Shown here: one piece after another, positions 49,019 through 57,815 of the stretch
Position numbering within the stretch: the stretch's first letter is position 1
Layout: the number at the start of each line of letters is the position of its first letter
Source of the DNA: Paenibacillus athensensis
GTDB lineage: Bacteria; Bacillota; Bacilli; Paenibacillales; NBRC-103111
DNA: 64,000 bases
NCBI RefSeq assembly: GCF_004514475.2
Contig: NZ_MYFO02000001.1
Location: 372,001-436,000 of the forward strand
Direction of reading: 5' to 3'
Notes under the pieces: generated by a model
What the model was told of the DNA's origin: nothing
What the model saw: only the letters and a program-made list of their open reading frames with translations
Database searches by the model: none
Made by a program: the position numbers and the translations under genes

Positions 49019-49699
49019 ATGAAATTAGCATGCCTTCATGCCCATTATTCAAATATTGAATATATCCAAAAGGCGGCCAGCGCTGTGCAAGACTGCGAGC
49101 TCATCCATTACGTAGACCCCGGCTTGATCCATCGGATGAATCATGATCCGGGCTTTACGCTGAAAGAAGCTCGACATCGAATGAAAGATCAGCTTGAATG
49201 GATCATTCAAACAAAAGCCGATGCCCTTCTGATTACTTGCACGCAATATATTGCGCTACTGGAGGAAAGCAAAATACATATGCCGATTCCTCTAATAAAA
49301 ATTGACGATCCGCTTTTCGCAAACATCTGCTCCTCGACAAAGCCGCAAATTCTGGTTTTCACCAATCCGTCTACGGTTGATGCCACCATGAAACGATTGC
49401 AAGCATTTGCGAAACAGCGAAATCAAAGCTTCCAACTTCCTGAAACACGCATCATTCCTCACTCTTTCGAGTTGCTTATGCTCGGCGAAAAGCATGCTTA
49501 TCTCCAGCTTGTTAACCGATACATCAAGCAACTGCTTGCTGCTGAAGCGGACAAACGAGTCATTGCTGCGCAATTATCGATGAGCGGCGCTGCAGACGAA
49601 ATTGCAAAAGAAAACAGCCAAGCCATTATCACTCCGGTCGACTGTCTCACTCCGGTTATACAAAATCTTCTTCACCACATTCAAAATAGCGACAGCTGA
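49019..49699 (+). CDS. Asp/Glu racemase-like protein, 226 aa
   Basis: GGAGGAGG is 6 bases before the ATG. The fold pattern fits the Asp/Glu/hydantoin racemase superfamily: LACLHAHYSNIEYI, HYVDPGLIHRM, LLITCTQYIALLE (first catalytic-type Cys), QILVFTNPSTVDATMKRL and RVIAAQLSMSGAADEIA. The second Cys usual in the family (C-x-G) is here Met-Ser-Gly, so racemase activity is doubtful. It converges on the radical-SAM gene, overlapping it by 19 bases. Confidence 0.72.
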   Translation: MKLACLHAHYSNIEYIQKAASAVQDCELIHYVDPGLIHRMNHDPGFTLKEARHRMKDQLEWIIQTKADALLITCTQYIALLEESKIHMPIPLIKIDDPLFANICSSTKPQILVFTNPSTVDATMKRLQAFAKQRNQSFQLPETRIIPHSFELLMLGEKHAYLQLVNRYIKQLLAAEADKRVIAAQLSMSGAADEIAKENSQAIITPVDCLTPVIQNLLHHIQNSDS

Positions 49700-50646
49700 A
49701 CCGGCTGCGCATCCGACGCTTCATTTGCAGCTGCTTGCGGCCGGGCGTGAGAAGGTCCGCGCATCGCCGAAGGCTCCGGGTCAAAGCCGCAGCGTGCCAG
49801 CTCGGCCCGGATAAACGGCATACGCCGCTCTTTGTAGGCCGGAGGGAGCGAGCCGGTGCCGCCTACATACAACTCGGCATAAGCCTCCACCAGATGCGGG
49901 AACGCAGCTTGCAGCGTCTGAAAAAACCACACCTTGACCGCTGAAGTGCTGAGCCGCAAAAACGACGGAGCGACGAAACCCGCACGATGACAGGCCGCTT
50001 GCTCGATAACGTTGCGAATATCGTCGTCTCCGTCCGACAAATAAGGCAGCAGCGGTGCCATAAAAACGCCGACGCGAATACCGTTGTCCGCCAGCTCGCG
50101 TACCGTTTCTAGCCTTTTGCCCGGCGGAGGCGTAGACGGCTCCAACCGCGACCACAAGCCGGCCTGCAGCGTGTTGACGCTAATGTTGACCGAACAGCCC
50201 GGCGAACGGCGCAAAATATCGAGGTCGCGCAAAATGAGCGGGGAGCGGGTCGTGATGCTGTAAGGTACGCCGTACGCTTGCAGCACCTCCAGACATTGCC
50301 GCGTCAGCTTCCATGTGCCTTCGATCGGCTGGTACGGATCGGTCGCCGTGCCGATCGCTATGGTGCCAAGTGCGGCCAGTCCGCGCCTTGAGCGGGACAA
50401 TGTCTGAAGCTGGAGCTCCAGAGCAGCAGCGGCATTTTCCTTGATCATAATATGGTTCTGGAACGTATCGTCCGTTTCCATACCAAGAAACGAATGCGTC
50501 GAACGCGCATAGCAAAAGCTGCAGCCGTGCTGGCAGCCGCGATACGGATTCAGCGAACGCGAGAAGGGCATGGAGGGAGCTTTGACTTCATTCAGAATCG
50601 TTTTACAGGAAAGCGGTTCGTAGCGAATCGAGCGTTTGCTGGTCAT
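49681..50646 (-). CDS. Radical SAM protein of the SPL-like (Rv2578c-type) group, LexA-controlled
   Basis: 321 aa. The ATG at 50646 has AGGGGGA 9 bases upstream. The Fe-S cluster motif is C-x3-C-x2-C in YRGCQHGCSFCYAR, followed by GTATDPYQPIE, SITTRSPLILRD and SVNTLQAGLW. This group is related to spore photoproduct lyase. The protein ends QPVQLSLF, matching the beta sliding-clamp binding consensus QL[SD]LF. A LexA box lies in its promoter. Together these suggest a DNA-repair role at the replication fork; the lesion repaired is unknown. Confidence 0.9.
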   Translation of the reverse strand: MTSKRSIRYEPLSCKTILNEVKAPSMPFSRSLNPYRGCQHGCSFCYARSTHSFLGMETDDTFQNHIMIKENAAAALELQLQTLSRSRRGLAALGTIAIGTATDPYQPIEGTWKLTRQCLEVLQAYGVPYSITTRSPLILRDLDILRRSPGCSVNISVNTLQAGLWSRLEPSTPPPGKRLETVRELADNGIRVGVFMAPLLPYLSDGDDDIRNVIEQAACHRAGFVAPSFLRLSTSAVKVWFFQTLQAAFPHLVEAYAELYVGGTGSLPPAYKERRMPFIRAELARCGFDPEPSAMRGPSHARPQAAANEASDAQPVQLSLF

Positions 50647-50693
50647 TGCATAGTTCCCCCTGAATTGGCCAAGCACTCAGCCGCAAATTGAAT

Positions 50694-50707
50694 CGAACAT
50701 GTGTTCT
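50694..50707 (-). promoter_or_regulatory. LexA (SOS) box of the radical-SAM gene
   Basis: CGAACATGTGTTCT matches the B. subtilis SOS consensus CGAAC-N4-GTTCG at nine of ten fixed positions. On the reverse strand it lies just after a promoter, TTGGAA-17 bases-TATAGT (about 50715-50743). Confidence 0.85.
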
Positions 50708-50886
50708 ATTTAATGACTATATCACACCTTTGTTCTCATTCCAATTGTCTTTGCCAATGCAAAAAGGAATTGACGAAGTCTATTTCAATATCTGAGAAAT
50801 TGTGACATACTTAATTAGGGCTTGGAAGTCAATTCCCGGCACACAATAACCCCGATCATGCCCAATCCTCGCCTGGAGGTTCAGTA

Positions 50887-52551
50887 ATGAAAACGCATGC
50901 TCCCAAGATTCCCAAAATTCAAAAAAAAGCGGCTACCCCTGCGGCAGAGCCTGCTGCTGCCGATAAAATTCCCGCGCATGAGCGCGATTCAACGCAGACT
51001 TGGCAGCCAACAGCCCCGGGCAGCTCGCTAAGCGGCAGGCTTCAGCAGCAATCCGCTTCCGTACCGGGGATTCTGCAGTTGCAACGTTCCTTGGGCAATC
51101 GGCTAACCGCTTCGCTGCTTGCGCAGCGTCAGCAGTCGAACTCAGACTCTTCTCCGACCCACCCTGGACCCGGTTCGATGGTTATTCAGCGCAGGCTGAG
51201 CACGTCCGCCGATCAATTCAACACGAACACGACGATTCCCAAACCGCATTTTTTGGGCTCGGAATCCAAACTTACCGACATCGTGAAAGCGTTAACCGAT
51301 TACGAAAATTCGCTTGGCACCCCATCTGTAGAAGTGACCAAGCTATTAAAGATTTATAAACTATGCAGCTCAACCATTTCCGAGCATAAAAAACAGCTCG
51401 AGGGCATGCAAAACTTGAAATTTGAAATCTATCAGGAGGCATTAGGTCTGATGCCGGCAATCGTCAAAGAAAAATTCGGCAACGGCGATCCGACGGAAAG
51501 CTTGTATCAAAGCACATTCAACGGAAATTCATTCAGCGGGTTCAGCATCAGCGATCTGGAATATCAGAGCGCCGTATTGAGTCAATCCTACGACCTGACG
51601 CGCATCGACGAGGCCTTTCAAGGGTTTATGGCAACCACGCCGGCACTGGGCACCAAAAACGAAGAGTGGCACACGGCATGCAAAAAATGGATCAATCAGA
51701 CACAAAAGCGAGTGATAACCAAGGAAGCGTACGACCAGCTCAAAACCCGGCTGAACGTGGAGCGCAAGCGGCTGCTGGATCGGGAAGACGACAAAAATAA
51801 GCTGAAATCGATGTTCGACGTGACCGATCAGCTGGATTTCCTGACGGGTGCACCCAACCAGGTTTCCCACAAGGAATTTGGAGAAATTACCGATCTGTAT
51901 AGCAATATTCGCGAAGGGAAAAGCCATTTCAAAATATCCGATCAGCAGCGCGACCGCTCGGGCGATACAATTACGGATAGCGCAATGAACGATGTAGATT
52001 CAGAGGATTTCAAAGGAAAAGCCCTCGATGACATTGCCAAAATATTGCAAGTGCCGAACGGACGCAAGCTGATGAAATTGCTTGGCAGCGGTGGCAAGTC
52101 AGGCACCCTCGATTTGACGCTCGGCAAGTCGACAGATCCGATGAAGGCGCATCATCAGAGCCTCGACGATACGACCTCGTCCGATGGGACAGGCTCCAGC
52201 AGCAATGTATTTTACACGGCGGGCGCAAGTATCGATTTGCCTTTGCACGATGGCAACGTATCAACGACCAGCGACACTGCGTTATTTCATGAATTAACCC
52301 ACGCCTATCATAGCTTTGAAGGCAAAAAGAAAAAGTCTGACGACAAAATTGATCTGGTCGATGTTTTGTCTCAAGACGATCTCAAATTTAAAGATATCGG
52401 TGTCAAAAGAGAAGAACACGCAACGGTTGGTTTAGGCACGTTCAAGGATGACGAGGTTACGGAAAACAAATATCGCCAATACCATCGGGATTTGGTCTAT
52501 GGCAATTCAACGGAAGAAGATAAGTACAAGCACCGCGGCTCTTATTTATAA
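50887..52551 (+). CDS. Candidate injected effector: M91 (NleD-like) zinc metalloprotease with eCIS-type leader
   Basis: 554 aa; GGAGG is 8 bases before the ATG. Residues 1-55 are Lys/Ala/Pro-rich and disordered. Then comes PGILQLQRSLGNRLTASLLAQ (about 60-80), like the leader motif found in cargo of extracellular contractile injection systems and in DUF4157-type toxins, and IQRRLS at about 100. A long helical middle follows. The C-terminal domain has HELTHAYH (His468-Glu469, His472) and REEHATVGLG ... ENKYR, the M91 zinc-protease signature known from the E. coli effector NleD. No signal peptide. No contractile structural genes are in this window. Confidence 0.82.
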   Translation: MKTHAPKIPKIQKKAATPAAEPAAADKIPAHERDSTQTWQPTAPGSSLSGRLQQQSASVPGILQLQRSLGNRLTASLLAQRQQSNSDSSPTHPGPGSMVIQRRLSTSADQFNTNTTIPKPHFLGSESKLTDIVKALTDYENSLGTPSVEVTKLLKIYKLCSSTISEHKKQLEGMQNLKFEIYQEALGLMPAIVKEKFGNGDPTESLYQSTFNGNSFSGFSISDLEYQSAVLSQSYDLTRIDEAFQGFMATTPALGTKNEEWHTACKKWINQTQKRVITKEAYDQLKTRLNVERKRLLDREDDKNKLKSMFDVTDQLDFLTGAPNQVSHKEFGEITDLYSNIREGKSHFKISDQQRDRSGDTITDSAMNDVDSEDFKGKALDDIAKILQVPNGRKLMKLLGSGGKSGTLDLTLGKSTDPMKAHHQSLDDTTSSDGTGSSSNVFYTAGASIDLPLHDGNVSTTSDTALFHELTHAYHSFEGKKKKSDDKIDLVDVLSQDDLKFKDIGVKREEHATVGLGTFKDDEVTENKYRQYHRDLVYGNSTEEDKYKHRGSYL

Positions 52552-52571
52552 ATCGTCAGGAGGAAATCTGG

Positions 52572-53141
52572 ATGGATCGCAGCGCCCGGATCGAACAAAT
52601 CAAACAACAGCAGATGGAAGCGGGGGAGATTGCGAAAGCGGTAGAATGGAATTGGCGGATGGAGCAAACGGAAGACCAGCTTCTGATTCATTATGAGCTG
52701 AGCCACACAGGAAGGACATCTGTGCATGTGCTTGACAAGGTGATCGTATTTGCCGCCGGACAAGGCTTTGCCGAAGCGCCGCAAGCGATGATTCGACTTG
52801 CTGGCAAGGAGCAGCCGCACAAGCTGGTGCTCAGCCGCGGTTACGTCTCTCCGCCGATATCCGAGGTAGCCTACGAGCTTCTTCCTGCCGCCCGGCTGCT
52901 GGAGCCAGGTCAGACGCTGCAAGGACAAGCCCGCATTCCGCTGCCGCTGACGGCCTGGCATCCGAACGAGGCTCAACTACCACCGCTGCGCGAAGTGAAA
53001 GAGTGGGAGCTGCGCATTGGCTTGTTGCCACTCTTCTGCCAGTTGGAGGAACTGACGCTGGAGGATGGAATAACCGTACAAATTCCGCGGCGAGAGGAAT
53101 TGTTTTTATTTCAGCAATGGCTGGCTCAAAGCCGTTCCTGA
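52572..53141 (+). CDS. Hypothetical companion of the M91 effector, 189 aa
   Basis: The ATG at 52572 is 20 bases after the effector stop, with CAGGAGGAAA upstream, so the two are one operon. After a charged helix (RSARIEQIKQQQMEAGEIA) the product is beta-rich: NWRMEQTEDQLLIHYELSHTGRTSVHVLDKVIVFA, then GQTLQGQARIPLPLTAW and KEWELRIGLLPLF. It resembles an immunoglobulin-like or secretion-chaperone fold. No family recognised. Position suggests a chaperone, loading factor or immunity protein. Confidence 0.82.
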   Translation: MDRSARIEQIKQQQMEAGEIAKAVEWNWRMEQTEDQLLIHYELSHTGRTSVHVLDKVIVFAAGQGFAEAPQAMIRLAGKEQPHKLVLSRGYVSPPISEVAYELLPAARLLEPGQTLQGQARIPLPLTAWHPNEAQLPPLREVKEWELRIGLLPLFCQLEELTLEDGITVQIPRREELFLFQQWLAQSRS

Positions 53142-53224
53142 AAGGCAATGCTTTACATGGCTTCGGTACTTTTCCGTCGGATAACGGGGAGGACCGGGGC
53201 TTTTTTTCGCAACAAAAGCAAAGA

Positions 53225-53256
53225 AAAACGGCTCCGCCGTCGACGGAAACCGTTTT
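53225..53256. terminator. Bidirectional terminator
   Basis: AAAACGG (53225-53231) pairs with CCGTTTT (53250-53256), with inner GCCGTCGACGG. It serves the effector operon and the reverse-strand phosphorylase gene. Confidence 0.8.
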
Positions 53257-53292
53257 ACGATAAGGGGATGCCAATTATTCCGTAAGCTCGCG

Positions 53293-55728
53293 TTAACCGA
53301 GCACAACCTCAACTTCATGCGTTGCGCCGTCGCCGAACACCGGCAGCACGTTGCCTTCAATTGCTTTGCCGTCAACAGTCACGCTGGCTACGCCTTTGTT
53401 CACGCGATTCGGATTCGTCACGCGGATGCGGTACGTATCGCCGCGGTAGGTGCGGCTGATCGTAAAGCCTTCCCAGTCCTGCGGAATGCACGGGTTGACG
53501 CGCAAACCGTCAAATTCCGGCTGAATGCCGAGAATCGCTTGCGTAATGGCGACGAAGTTCCAAGCGGCCGTGCCGGTCAACCAGGAGTTTTTCGCTTCGC
53601 CTTGGCGGACAGCGTCTTTGCCAGCGATCATTTGCGCATAGACGTAAGGCTCCATGCGATGAATTTCGCTGATCTCTTCGAGATAAGCCGGCGCGATTTT
53701 TTTGTACAGCTCAAATGCGCGGTCGCCGCGGCCCAGCACGGTTTCGGCAATCATGATCCACGGGTTGTTGTGGCAGAAAATACCGGCATTTTCTTTATAT
53801 CCCGGCGGGTAGGAGGAGATTTCGCCGAGATTCAGATAATATTTGGAATACGGCGGATTTTGCAGCACGATGCCGTACGGCGTTTCCAGACGCTCTTGAA
53901 CGGCGTTCAATGCACGCTCGGCTGCGCCTTCCTCGACGCCGATGCCGGCCATGACGCAGAAGCCTTGCGGCTCGATGAAGATTTGCCCCTCGGCGTTTTC
54001 CTTGCTGCCGATTTTGCTGCCGTAATGGTCGTAGGCGCGCAGGAACCAGTCACCGTCGAAGCCGTGCTTCATCGTCGTTTCGCGCATTTGCTCGATAAAT
54101 GCCTGCGCTTTGTCCGCTTCTTCGGTCAAGCCGCGGCGTTTGCACAGCTCAACGTAATCCGGTCCGACGAACACGAACAGGCCGGCGATAAAGACGGATT
54201 CAGCGACGCGGCCTTCGATATTTTGCGTCGTTTGGAACGATTCGCCCGGTTCTTTGGAGAAGCAGTTGAGGTTCAAGCAGTCGTTCCAGTCGGCGCGGCC
54301 AATCAGCGGCAAGCCATGCGGGCCGAGATTGTGGATGACGTGATAGAAGGAACGTGTCAAATGCTCGAACAGCGAGCCGGTTTTGTCCGGGTTGCAGTCA
54401 AATGGCACTTCTTCGTCCAAAATGCTGAAGTCACCTGTTTCCTTGATGTACGCAGCCGTGCCGAGAATGAGCCACAGCGGATCGTCGTTAAAGCCGCCGC
54501 CAACTTCATGGTTTCCTTTTTTGGTCAAAGGCTGGTATTGGTGATAAGCGCTGCCGTCCTCGAATTGCGTCGAGGCGATGTCGATGATCCGCTCGCGGGC
54601 GCGCTCCGGAATTTGATGCACAAAGCCGAGCAAATCCTGGTTGGAGTCGCGGAAGCCCATGCCACGGCCGATGCCGGATTCGAAATACGACGCGGAACGC
54701 GACATGTTGAACGTCACCATACATTGGTACGGATTCCAGATGTTCACCATACGGTTCAGCTTCTCGTCGGAGCTTTCAATGGTATATTTGGACAGCAGCT
54801 GATTCCAGTAGGCGCTCAGCTCATCCAGCGCTTTTTGCACGTCGGCCGGGGTGGCGAACTGCTCGATCATCGCCAAGGCGCGTGTTTTGTTGATCACGTC
54901 GAGCGCTTCCCATTTCTCTTCTTCCGGATTCTCCACATAACCGAGCACGAACACGAACGTTTTTGATTCGCCCGGAGCGAGATTCAGGTTGAGGCAATGC
55001 GAAGCGATCGGCGACCAGCCGCTGGCGACGGAGTTGGAGGACTGACCGGCAGCGACAACTTGCGGATGATCGAAGCCGTTATAAAGACCCAGGAACGATT
55101 CGCGGTCCGTATCGAAGCCGTCGATCGGCGCGTTGACCGAATAGAAGGAGAAGTGATCGCGGCGCTCGCGGTATTCGGTTTTATGGTAAATGACGGAATC
55201 CTTGACTTCGACTTCGCCCGTGCTCAGGTTGCGTTGGAAGTTGGTCATGTCGTCATGGGCGTTCCACAAGCAAAATTCAATAAAGGAGAACAGCTTCGCT
55301 TGTTTGGCAGCCGCGGACGTGTTCGTGACCGTCACTTGATAGACTTCGCCGTTATAATTCAATGGAATAAAGGCCAGTTGATTGACTTTCAGTCCGTTGC
55401 GTTCGCCGGTAATCGACGTGTAGCCAAGGCCGTGGCGGCATTCATAGGAATCGAGGTCGCGTTTGACCGGCATCCAGCCCGGCGTCCAGAAGTCGCCTTC
55501 GTCGTGAACATAGAAATAGCGGCCGCCGTGATCGATCGGCACATTGTTATAGCGATAGCGGGTGAGACGGCGCAGGCGGGCGTCGCGGTAGAAGCAATAA
55601 CCGCCGGCAGTATTGGAGATCAGGCCAAAAAACTTCTCGTTCCCCAAGTAGTTGATCCACGGGTAGGGAGTTTGCGGGGTGCTGATGACATACTCTTTGC
55701 TGGCGTCATCAAAATAACCGAATTTCAT
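53293..55728 (-). CDS. Cellobiose phosphorylase (GH94)
   Basis: 811 aa, standard for cellobiose phosphorylase, which splits cellobiose with phosphate into glucose-1-phosphate and glucose. N terminus [65 protein letters not shown]; and the catalytic Asp motif [11 protein letters not shown] (DWND at 480-483), then [10 protein letters not shown]. The ATG at 55728 has AAAGGAGA 9 bases upstream. No signal peptide: intracellular, so cellobiose must enter by a transporter encoded elsewhere. A LacI operator overlaps its promoter. Confidence 0.96.
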   Translation of the reverse strand: MKFGYFDDASKEYVISTPQTPYPWINYLGNEKFFGLISNTAGGYCFYRDARLRRLTRYRYNNVPIDHGGRYFYVHDEGDFWTPGWMPVKRDLDSYECRHGLGYTSITGERNGLKVNQLAFIPLNYNGEVYQVTVTNTSAAAKQAKLFSFIEFCLWNAHDDMTNFQRNLSTGEVEVKDSVIYHKTEYRERRDHFSFYSVNAPIDGFDTDRESFLGLYNGFDHPQVVAAGQSSNSVASGWSPIASHCLNLNLAPGESKTFVFVLGYVENPEEEKWEALDVINKTRALAMIEQFATPADVQKALDELSAYWNQLLSKYTIESSDEKLNRMVNIWNPYQCMVTFNMSRSASYFESGIGRGMGFRDSNQDLLGFVHQIPERARERIIDIASTQFEDGSAYHQYQPLTKKGNHEVGGGFNDDPLWLILGTAAYIKETGDFSILDEEVPFDCNPDKTGSLFEHLTRSFYHVIHNLGPHGLPLIGRADWNDCLNLNCFSKEPGESFQTTQNIEGRVAESVFIAGLFVFVGPDYVELCKRRGLTEEADKAQAFIEQMRETTMKHGFDGDWFLRAYDHYGSKIGSKENAEGQIFIEPQGFCVMAGIGVEEGAAERALNAVQERLETPYGIVLQNPPYSKYYLNLGEISSYPPGYKENAGIFCHNNPWIMIAETVLGRGDRAFELYKKIAPAYLEEISEIHRMEPYVYAQMIAGKDAVRQGEAKNSWLTGTAAWNFVAITQAILGIQPEFDGLRVNPCIPQDWEGFTISRTYRGDTYRIRVTNPNRVNKGVASVTVDGKAIEGNVLPVFGDGATHEVEVVLG

Positions 55729-55783
55729 TTGCGAAAGTCTCCTTTCAAAATGGGAAAATAAAAGAATATATCGCACGTTTTGA

Positions 55784-55797
55784 CTAACGCGCGTTAG
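55784..55797 (-). promoter_or_regulatory. LacI-type operator of the phosphorylase gene
   Basis: CTAACGCGCGTTAG is a perfect 14-base palindrome with a central CG, standard for LacI-family operators. It lies just upstream of a TATATT -10 on the reverse strand, overlapping the -35 position. A near-identical site occurs at 56916-56929. Confidence 0.88.
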
Positions 55798-55801
55798 GAA
55801 A

Positions 55802-55815
55802 GCCCCGTGAGGGGC
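55802..55815 (-). terminator. Terminator of the lacI-family gene
   Basis: GCCCC-GTGA-GGGGC hairpin, followed on the reverse strand by TTTCC. Short; it would isolate the regulator from the phosphorylase transcript. Confidence 0.6.
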
Positions 55816-55848
55816 CGCATCCTCACTGTTCCGGCAAAACCAACGGCT

Positions 55849-56898
55849 TTAGCGCAAGCTGCGGCACGAATCGCGCTGAATCAGCTGCGTCGGAAAGCTC
55901 GACGTGCCAAAGGAGCTCAAGCCCGCTTCGCACATGCCGACAATCTTGTTGACCGCTTCCCTGGACATGTCGTAGATAGGGAGGCGGACCGAGCTTAAAC
56001 TGGGCACGATCTGTGAGGCGACAGGCACATCGTCAAAGCCGATGACCGAAACGTCGTCAGGCACGCGTACCCCGTGCTCCTTCAGCGCTTCCATCGCCGC
56101 AATCGCCATATCGTCATTGGCGGAAAAAATCGCCGTCGGCAGCCGCCCGCTCCGAATCAAGCGAATCGCTTCGTCGTAAGCGTTCTGCTTCAGGAACTCG
56201 CCCTTGAGCCGGAACGCCTCCTCCACCGGCAGCCCGTGGCGCTGCAGCGCGTCTTCGTAAGCCTTGGCGCGCTGGCGGCCGGAAAAGGTCGTCAGGCGGC
56301 CTGCGATAAAGCCGATCTCGCGATGACCGAGACCGATCAGGTATTCCATCGCCGCGGTAGCGCCTTCATAATCCTTCGAATTGACAATCGCCAGATGATT
56401 CTGATCGAGATGGTGCTCCATAATTTCGCCGATGTCGTAATCGATCAAGACGAGCGGCATGCCCAGCCCGCCGATATCCCGCACGGTATCGATGTCCTTC
56501 TGCGTGCCGACGATGATGCCGCCGTCAATGCGTTTTTGCAAGAAAGCCTGCTTGACCTTGACAAAATCCTCTTTGGAGTACACCGTATGCACGAGCACAT
56601 AGTAGCCGGCGGCGTTGGCGGTATCGATGACGGCGTCGACGAACGGGGCGAAGTAGTTGTTCTGATAAATCCGGTTGACGTTATGCTGCTCGGCCAAACT
56701 GACGACGAAGAAGCCGATGGTGTTCGTGCCCTTACCGGCCAGCACGCGAGCGGAGGTATTCGGCTCGTAGTGGTACTGCTCGATAATTTTCAGCACTTTG
56801 TCCCGCGTTTTCTGCGGAATGTCGGGATAGTTGTTAATGACGCGTGAAACCGTGCTTCTGGATACCCCGGCCAGCTTGGCAATATCTTCGCTGCGCAT
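55849..56898 (-). CDS. LacI-family transcriptional repressor of the cellobiose phosphorylase gene
   Basis: 349 aa. Helix-turn-helix [21 protein letters not shown] at the very N terminus, hinge helix [10 protein letters not shown], and a periplasmic-binding-like effector domain ([62 protein letters not shown]). AAATC-GGAGGA precedes the ATG. Operators at its own promoter and at the phosphorylase promoter imply autoregulation and repression of the phosphorylase; cellobiose or a related sugar is the probable inducer. Confidence 0.94.
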   Translation of the reverse strand: MRSEDIAKLAGVSRSTVSRVINNYPDIPQKTRDKVLKIIEQYHYEPNTSARVLAGKGTNTIGFFVVSLAEQHNVNRIYQNNYFAPFVDAVIDTANAAGYYVLVHTVYSKEDFVKVKQAFLQKRIDGGIIVGTQKDIDTVRDIGGLGMPLVLIDYDIGEIMEHHLDQNHLAIVNSKDYEGATAAMEYLIGLGHREIGFIAGRLTTFSGRQRAKAYEDALQRHGLPVEEAFRLKGEFLKQNAYDEAIRLIRSGRLPTAIFSANDDMAIAAMEALKEHGVRVPDDVSVIGFDDVPVASQIVPSLSSVRLPIYDMSREAVNKIVGMCEAGLSSFGTSSFPTQLIQRDSCRSLR

Positions 56899-56915
56899 GA
56901 TTTCCTCCTTCGGCG

Positions 56916-56962
56916 CGAACGCGCGTTAGTTAAATTATATGCCAGCCCCAGGGCAATTGCAA
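56916..56962 (-). promoter_or_regulatory. Promoter and operator of the lacI-family gene
   Basis: On the reverse strand: TTGCAA (56957-56962), 17 bases, TATAAT (56934-56939), then the operator CGAACGCGCGTTAG (56916-56929), differing by one base from the one at 55784. Confidence 0.8.
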
Positions 56963-57257
56963 TGACCAAAAAGTCCGCTTCCCGGCCCGAAGGCCAAGCA
57001 TCTGGCAGAGGAATCCGGCGGCGTGTTGCTGACGAATTGACCCGTACGACCCGTACGAGCACCACCAAGTCCAATGGACATTACCAGACCAGCTGCGTCC
57101 AGGTCTCCAGCGCCGCTTCGACTGCCGTCAGCGCCCGACGCGTACAAAAGCAAATAGCCGATTGCAGCCCAAAGTTACCCCCGCGGGTACTCGATCTACC
57201 CAAGCTGCACGACCATGACGCCCAGCAGCAAGACGGAGGCCGCCTTAATAAATGAAG
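56963..57257. other. Intergenic region, nothing recognised
   Basis: About 300 bases between the lacI-family promoter and the terminator of the coat gene. ORFs on both strands are short, without ribosome sites and of random composition. Confidence 0.5.
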
Positions 57258-57310
57258 GGAAGCCTTGGCGCCACCCCCGGTCGTTCGGGGCGAGGCAACG
57301 CAAGGCTTCC
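57258..57310 (-). terminator. Terminator of the CotD-like gene
   Basis: GGAAGCCTTG (57258-57267) pairs with CAAGGCTTCC (57301-57310), with an inner CCCCGG/CGGGGC pair. On the reverse strand it is followed by CTTCATTTATT. Confidence 0.7.
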
Positions 57311-57319
57311 ATGATCGGG

Positions 57320-57577
57320 TTAGCGGCGGCGAGCTTTCGTCCGTGCTGTGGCTTTGGTTCTCACCGATTGCACAACGGCGTCGCCGGGAAGCGCTTCGCC
57401 GCAAAATTCGTCGCGTTCCGTTACGGTGTATACATGACAGGGTACAGGAACGCAATGATGCCGGTTGACAATTTCAATCGGATGAATAACCTCAACGATT
57501 TGCGGATGATAGTAGTCCCGGAATACGACGTTTGGAGGATCGACAACCTGACGGGCCGGACATTTTGGACATGACAT
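57320..57577 (-). CDS. CotD-like spore coat protein, 85 aa
   Basis: The ATG at 57577 has GAGGTGA 6 bases upstream. The product opens SCPKCPARQVVDPPNVVFRD and continues HPQIVEVIHPIEIVNRHHCVPVPCHVYTV, a His/Cys/Pro-rich pattern of the CotD family in Paenibacillaceae. The C-terminal end is Arg/Lys-rich. It should be made late in sporulation in the mother cell and placed in the coat. No clear sigma-K promoter was picked out. Confidence 0.78.
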   Translation of the reverse strand: MSCPKCPARQVVDPPNVVFRDYYHPQIVEVIHPIEIVNRHHCVPVPCHVYTVTERDEFCGEALPGDAVVQSVRTKATARTKARRR

Positions 57578-57815
57578 GCGAATCACCTCATAGGCGGAAG
57601 TTTTTTCTGACATTATTGTATATGACGGCATTTGCACGATGGCTTGGATACTTGCCCTCCTCGATTGTCCCTCGAGTACAAGCGCCCGCCGCTAAACAGA
57701 ATGTCTTCGCATCATTAAGGCAGGAGATTGCAGGCAACGCGGGGAATGATCATAGTAGCGATTTTTCTTTGCAGGACACAGGGAATTTTGACAAAACGAG
57801 AAGGCAGGGGAAGCG

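Noticed and set aside
53317-54966. 549-codon plus-strand ORF opposite cellobiose phosphorylase
   Set aside because: Antisense shadow caused by codon bias; no ribosome site and no recognisable motif, while the reverse strand encodes a complete GH94 enzyme.
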